In this document: piece by piece, positions 5,776 to 8,903 of the stretch
Layout of the letters: each line of letters opens with the position of its first letter
Numbering within the stretch: position 1 is the stretch's first letter
DNA from: Actinomycetota bacterium
GTDB taxonomy: Bacteria; Actinomycetota; Actinomycetes; S36-B12
NCBI GenBank assembly: GCA_026392575.1
Contig: JAPLBU010000163.1
Coordinates: 10,418 to 19,320 of the forward strand
Direction: 5' to 3'
DNA: 8,903 nt
Notes under the pieces: model-generated
Told to the model about the DNA's origin: nothing
Databases searched by the model: none
What the model saw: the letters and a program-made list of their open reading frames with translations, nothing else
Translations under genes and position numbers: made by a program

Positions 5776-5789
5776 GCGTATTGCCACGC
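5776..5789. promoter_or_regulatory. Possible operator dyad between xylB and rbsK
   Basis: In the 66-base divergent region GCGT (5776-5779) and ACGC (5786-5789) form an inverted repeat around six bases, flanked by AAG and CTT that extend the dyad with one offset. It lies just upstream of the ribokinase -10 box. It could bind a sugar-responsive repressor, but the half-sites are short and no regulator gene is adjacent. Confidence 0.25.
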
Positions 5790-5796
5790 CTTCCGC

Positions 5797-5802
5797 GATA
5801 CT
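5797..5802 (+). promoter_or_regulatory. -10-like box giving a leaderless start for rbsK
   Basis: GATACT ends six bases before the ribokinase ATG at 5809, so transcription would begin on the start codon. There is no good -35 hexamer at the expected distance. The six bases GGCGGC before the ATG are a poor Shine-Dalgarno match. Confidence 0.35.
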
Positions 5803-5808
5803 GGCGGC

Positions 5809-6729
5809 ATGGGTGCACGCGTTGTCGTCGTCGGAAGCCTGAACCTCGACCTGGTCATCGGTCTCGAGCGCATGCCCGACTCGGGCGAGACAGTGTTCGG
5901 CGATGCACTCGAGCAGCATGCCGGCGGCAAGGGACTCAACCAGGCTGTGGCTGCCGCACGGATCGGGGTGCCGGTGTCGATGATCGGGGCCCTCGGGTCC
6001 GATGCCTCCGGCGCCTGGCTGCGCGACGTCGTCGATGCCGAGGGCATTGACGGGTCAGCGGTCGCTCAGGTCGACGGGATCTCCGGAACCGCCCTCATCG
6101 AGGTCGACGCGAGCGGCGCGAACCGCATTGTCGTCATCGCAGGTGCCAACGCACACGTCACCGCTGAGCACGTGCGCACATCGATCGCCGCACTCGACGA
6201 CATCGCCATCGTGCTCACGCAGGGCGAGGTGCCGACCGATGCGATCGTCTCTGCGATGCAGGCGGGTCGTGCCGCTGGCGCACGGACGATCCTCAACCCC
6301 GCACCCGTGCGTGACTACCCCGAGGCGCTGTATTCACTTGTCGACATCGTCATCCCGAACGAGCATGAGGCCGCGCAACTGACGGGCCTGCCGACCGAGA
6401 CCGCTGACCAAGCCACCGTTGCAGCGCGCCACCTCGTGCGCCTCGGTGCCGGCTGCGCCATCGTCACGCGCGGCGGCGAGGGCGCCGTGTGGGCCACGGC
6501 GGATGCCAGCGGATCATGTGCCGCGTTCCCGATCGTCCCCGTCGACACCGTCGCCGCGGGCGATGCCTTCTGCGGTGGACTCTCGGCCGCACTCGCCGAA
6601 GGGCACGACCTGACCGACGCGCTGCGCTGGGGAAGTGCCGCCGGAGCCCTCGCTGCCACCGCCGCCGGTGCCGTGCCCTCGCTGCCGCGCCGCGAGTCCG
6701 TCGAGCGGCTCGTCACCTCCGCCGAATAG
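5809..6729 (+). CDS. rbsK: Ribokinase (PfkB family)
   Basis: A 306-residue PfkB-family sugar kinase, most like ribokinase, which converts D-ribose to ribose 5-phosphate. The start G-A-R-V-V-V-V-G-S-L-N-L-D-L-V (2-16) carries the S-x-N-x-D sugar-binding motif (Asp14). A-G-G-K-G-L-N-Q-A (38-46) is the N-terminal PfkB signature in its ribokinase form. N-P-A-P (163-166) and N-E-H-E (184-187) are typical family positions. D-T-V-A-A-G-D-A-F-C-G-G (246-257) is the C-terminal signature, with Asp252 as catalytic base and Ala-Ala in place of the common Thr-Gly or Gly-Ala. The end, T-A-A-G-A-V-P-S-L-P, matches ribokinases, and the length is normal. No ribose ABC transporter or RbsD is nearby. It is divergent from xylB. 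The product feeds RpiB, the gene broken in this same locus. Confidence 0.9.
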   Translation: MGARVVVVGSLNLDLVIGLERMPDSGETVFGDALEQHAGGKGLNQAVAAARIGVPVSMIGALGSDASGAWLRDVVDAEGIDGSAVAQVDGISGTALIEVDASGANRIVVIAGANAHVTAEHVRTSIAALDDIAIVLTQGEVPTDAIVSAMQAGRAAGARTILNPAPVRDYPEALYSLVDIVIPNEHEAAQLTGLPTETADQATVAARHLVRLGAGCAIVTRGGEGAVWATADASGSCAAFPIVPVDTVAAGDAFCGGLSAALAEGHDLTDALRWGSAAGALAATAAGAVPSLPRRESVERLVTSAE

Positions 6730-6744
6730 GTGCGACGGCCTTAA

Positions 6745-8697
6745 CTAGTGCGGGACCGACAGCGGGGTCGTGATCGTCATGCCGTTTCGCGTCACCGTGA
6801 CGCCGTTCGCATCGATCGTTACCGGCACAGACTCGCCGTCAACACGCGGCACGAAGACCGTGACGAGAGTGTGGGCATCCGCGGTGGGCGCGAGACCAAC
6901 CTCGCGTGACAGGACGGCACCGGGCAGTTTCTGCCCCCACTCACCGGTAAACCAGCCGACCGACGAGCCGTTCCTCGCCGTGCGGACATCCCAGCCGCCT
7001 TCGCCCGACTTGTACACGTCGAGGCGCTTGTCGTCTGCACCGAACGTGAACACGTCGTTCTCGTACGACACGGCTCCGATGCCGGGCGGAATCTGCCAGC
7101 GCTGTGTCATGGTCCGCTTCGCGTAGCGCTTGAGCTGCTTCTTCTTGCCCGGCAGCCGCGCTGCGCTCACCTGGTCACTGACGATGAAGACATCGACGGA
7201 GCGGACGTATGTGGTGCAGCGCGTCACGTCGACGCTGCCCCAGGTGCGGTCGGCCAGGCACGTGGTGTCGTTGCCACCGAGTTCCCAGTCCGAGTTGGTC
7301 GCCACCCGGCGCACGCCCTGCGACGACGTGCGCTGCACGTTGCTGACGGTGACCGATGAGTGCGCAGCACGCGACTTCATGAAATAGCGCAGCGAGCTGC
7401 CGTTGTCGTAGCGATAAGGGCCCGGATCGCCGATCCACTCGACTCCCTTGGAGTAGAGCGTCAGCGCACCGCCGTCGTCATGGGTGTGCGGCGTGATCGG
7501 ACGCGTCGAGGTGAAGCGCAGCGAGTAATAGGTATCCGGCCCACCGGGCTGCGGGTTCCAGCCAGCACGGCCGAACACGTAGCCGCCGTCGAAGACGGTG
7601 TAGACGGTGCTGGGCGGCGCGCCTGCCGCCCCTGCCGAACGGATCCAGTCAGCACGCCAGTCGCCGATGCCGAAGTTGTTGCGAAGGGACTCATTGATCG
7701 AGTCGCCAATCGACAGCACCTTGTAGTCGGGCCGCACCGCCTGCGCCACGAACTGGTACATCAGGCCGCGTAGCGTCGGGATCGGGTCGGACGGGATGCC
7801 GCAGGTCGCCGCCGCGCGCTCCGCCGAGACCAGCAGCTTCTCGATGTACATCGCATAGCCGGGTGAGCCCTCGACGTCGCTGCCGTCGGGCTGGACAAGC
7901 CCGCGTGCGATGGCAACGACGTGGCCCCACGCAGTTTCGCGCCCCGGAGCATCAGCCACCCAGCAATACGCGGCCAGCGCGCCCGTCTGTCGAATGAGCT
8001 CGGTGTTGTTCGTGCCGATGCTGATCTCGCGGCTCGACCCGAAGCTGCGGATCATCGTCTGCGAGTCACGAAGTGCGGCTGCAGAGATCGTTGGGTCGTT
8101 GAGAGTCTGCGCCGCGCAGACCAGCGTCTGCGTGCGCAGGCCGCCGTAGATCGAGCCGTCGACCCACGAACCTCGGCCCGAGTTGTTGTCGCGGATCCAG
8201 TAGTAGATGAGGTTGCGGAACCGTTCGACCATTGCAGCGTTCTGCGTGTGCACGCCGCGGTAGAGCAGCGGCAGGGCCCAGAACAGCGAGTGCACGTGCC
8301 GATCGCCGGACGTATCCGTGCCGGACTGCGGCTTCCAGTTCGGGTGCTCGGTGAGCAGGTAGGTGCCGCCCTGGCTCATGACGGCCCGGCCGGCCATCAG
8401 CTCCTGGGCGCGGTTCTTCTCCGATTTGGCGCTCGTTGACGGGATGAGCGTCTCGCACCATGAACCAAGTGCGGCCGGCATGACCAGGGGCGGCAGGGCA
8501 TTCGGGTCCGGGGCTGGTTCGGTTGGGGCGGGGGCCGGGGCCACCGGATCCGTGGGGGCCACGGTCGGGGTGGGCACCGGGTCGCCGTCGGCCGCCTGCG
8601 CGACGGGGGTTAGCAGTAGCGCTCCCACGGCCGCACCGACCACCATGAGGGTGAGGCCAGCGGACCGTCGATTTCGGCTTCGTCCCGTGCGCATCAT
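6745..8697 (-). CDS. Secreted heparinase II/III-type polysaccharide lyase
   Basis: A 650-residue secreted protein. Residues 1-36 are a signal peptide with R-S-R-N-R-R, a hydrophobic core (about 14-30) and a cleavage site near A-Q-A-A. Residues 38-72 are a Pro/Thr/Ala linker. The helical (alpha/alpha toroid) region follows, with N-N-T-E-L (230-234) and D-G-S-D-V-E-G-S-P-G-Y-A-M-Y (271-284), where the Tyr may be catalytic. The C-terminal beta-sandwich signature of heparinase II/III begins at G-Y-V-F-G-R-A-G-W (372-380). It continues through H-T-H-D-D-G-G-A-L (404-412), W-I-G-D-P-G-P-Y-R-Y (421-430) and R-A-A-H-S-S-V (443-449). Such enzymes cleave uronic-acid-containing polysaccharides by beta-elimination outside the cell; the substrate (alginate, heparin-like or other) cannot be told from sequence. 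The tandem ATG-ATG start lacks a ribosome-binding site but has a leaderless-type promoter. It is convergent with rbsK with 15 bases between. Confidence 0.87.
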   Translation of the reverse strand: MMRTGRSRNRRSAGLTLMVVGAAVGALLLTPVAQAADGDPVPTPTVAPTDPVAPAPAPTEPAPDPNALPPLVMPAALGSWCETLIPSTSAKSEKNRAQELMAGRAVMSQGGTYLLTEHPNWKPQSGTDTSGDRHVHSLFWALPLLYRGVHTQNAAMVERFRNLIYYWIRDNNSGRGSWVDGSIYGGLRTQTLVCAAQTLNDPTISAAALRDSQTMIRSFGSSREISIGTNNTELIRQTGALAAYCWVADAPGRETAWGHVVAIARGLVQPDGSDVEGSPGYAMYIEKLLVSAERAAATCGIPSDPIPTLRGLMYQFVAQAVRPDYKVLSIGDSINESLRNNFGIGDWRADWIRSAGAAGAPPSTVYTVFDGGYVFGRAGWNPQPGGPDTYYSLRFTSTRPITPHTHDDGGALTLYSKGVEWIGDPGPYRYDNGSSLRYFMKSRAAHSSVTVSNVQRTSSQGVRRVATNSDWELGGNDTTCLADRTWGSVDVTRCTTYVRSVDVFIVSDQVSAARLPGKKKQLKRYAKRTMTQRWQIPPGIGAVSYENDVFTFGADDKRLDVYKSGEGGWDVRTARNGSSVGWFTGEWGQKLPGAVLSREVGLAPTADAHTLVTVFVPRVDGESVPVTIDANGVTVTRNGMTITTPLSVPH

Positions 8698-8704
8698 TCG
8701 TCAC

Positions 8705-8733
8705 ATGATGACTCAGGTCCGATGGGGCGACAA
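8705..8733 (-). promoter_or_regulatory. Leaderless-type promoter of the lyase gene
   Basis: On the minus strand TTGTCG (plus 8728-8733), a 17-base spacer and CATCAT (plus 8705-8710) resemble -35 and -10 boxes with ideal spacing. Seven bases then lead to the ATG at 8697. No Shine-Dalgarno sequence precedes the ATG, which fits a leaderless mRNA. Confidence 0.45.
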
Positions 8734-8772
8734 ATCCGACCGCTATGCGAACACCGGGGCGTCGAGGCACGA

Positions 8773-8778
8773 CAGAAT
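8773..8778 (+). promoter_or_regulatory. -10-like box giving a leaderless start for the Gap-type gene
   Basis: CAGAAT ends six bases before the ATG at 8785. No convincing -35 box or Shine-Dalgarno site is visible. The layout is the same as for other genes in this window. Confidence 0.3.
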
Positions 8779-8784
8779 GGACAA

Positions 8785-8903
8785 ATGGGATTGGTCCTCG
8801 CCGAGGTGCTGCCGCTCGCTCTGGCCATCGCGGCCTCGCCGTTCACGATCATCCCGGCGATCCTGCTGCTGTTCACCCCGCGAGCCCGGACGACCAGAGC
8901 GGT
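8785..8903 (+). CDS. Gap/Sap-type membrane protein, N-terminal part (cut by window edge)
   Basis: Only 39 residues are visible before the window ends. They begin M-G-L-V-L-A-E-V-L-P-L-A-L-A-I-A-A-S-P-F-T-I-I-P, continue with a hydrophobic I-L-L-L-F and end in T-P-R-A-R-T-T-R. A first transmembrane segment with an S-P-F-x-I-I motif followed by a P-R-A-R stretch is how the actinobacterial Gap/Sap (GAP family, sulfolipid-addressing or glycopeptidolipid exporter) proteins start. In mycobacteria they help move surface lipids across the membrane; in other actinobacteria the role is unknown. The frame is supported by codon use and by the -10-like box six bases upstream. A different small membrane-protein family remains possible because most of the gene is missing. 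Confidence 0.65.
   Translation, partial: MGLVLAEVLPLALAIAASPFTIIPAILLLFTPRARTTRA

Noticed and set aside
4933..5808. Upstream extension of the ribokinase frame, giving a possible 598-residue protein
   Set aside because: The extra part is antisense to xylB, is very Arg-rich and shows no domain. The ribokinase fold begins right at the ATG at 5809.
5743..5919. Upstream extension of xylB to an in-frame start at 5919
   Set aside because: It would overlap the ribokinase start region antisense. The ATG at 5742 has a strong ribosome-binding site and the conserved kinase N-terminus.
8500..8590. Low-complexity G-rich stretch at the start of the lyase gene as a repeat or regulatory element
   Set aside because: It is the coding sequence of the Pro/Thr/Ala linker. 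The repetitiveness comes from proline and alanine codons, not from a separate DNA repeat.

Overview
The window is GC-rich and looks like chromosome of a Gram-positive actinobacterium (Actinomycetota, most likely order Micrococcales). The grounds are G/C-ending codons, GTG starts, a DUF1707 protein, a Gap/Sap-type exporter start, a lipobox lipoprotein, and several genes whose -10-like box lies only 6-7 bases before the ATG, as in leaderless actinobacterial transcripts. The taxonomic placement is inference. There are twelve protein genes, two of them cut by the window ends. I saw no tRNA, rRNA, CRISPR array, insertion sequence or phage gene. The longest gap between genes is about 120 bases, so there is no gene-free stretch over 300 bases.

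Layout. 1-322 (-): start of a secreted protein, cut by the window edge. 381-1145 (-): an uncharacterised protein with the residue pattern of an Fe(II)/2-oxoglutarate oxygenase. 1268-1657 (+): a Prx5-type peroxiredoxin lacking about 30 residues near its N-terminus. 1677-2114 (-): DUF1707 membrane protein, behind an ATP-grasp ligase (2153-3037, -). 3076-3372 (+): small HTH regulator, divergent from the ligase, ending inside a perfect 14-bp inverted repeat. 3410-3817 (-): small lipoprotein. 3880-4333 (-): ribose-5-phosphate isomerase B, broken by a frameshift. 4330-5742 (-): xylulokinase, overlapping rpiB by ATGA. 5809-6729 (+): ribokinase, divergent from xylulokinase. 6745-8697 (-): large secreted heparinase II/III-type polysaccharide lyase. 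8785-8903 (+): start of a Gap/Sap-type membrane protein.

How the genes fit together. Xylulokinase, ribokinase and RpiB would feed xylulose and ribose into the pentose phosphate pathway. No pentose transporter, xylose isomerase or dedicated LacI/ROK regulator is in view. The isomerase appears dead as sequenced, so ribose use would need another Rpi elsewhere. The lyase may release sugars outside the cell, but no gene here links it to the kinases except position. The remaining genes look like ordinary, loosely connected chromosomal genes.

The points most worth checking are the two lesions in otherwise conserved enzymes (peroxiredoxin deletion, rpiB frameshift), the repeated leaderless promoter layout, the unassigned oxygenase, and an excess of the octamer GCGGATGC. 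I found no convincing new multi-gene system.
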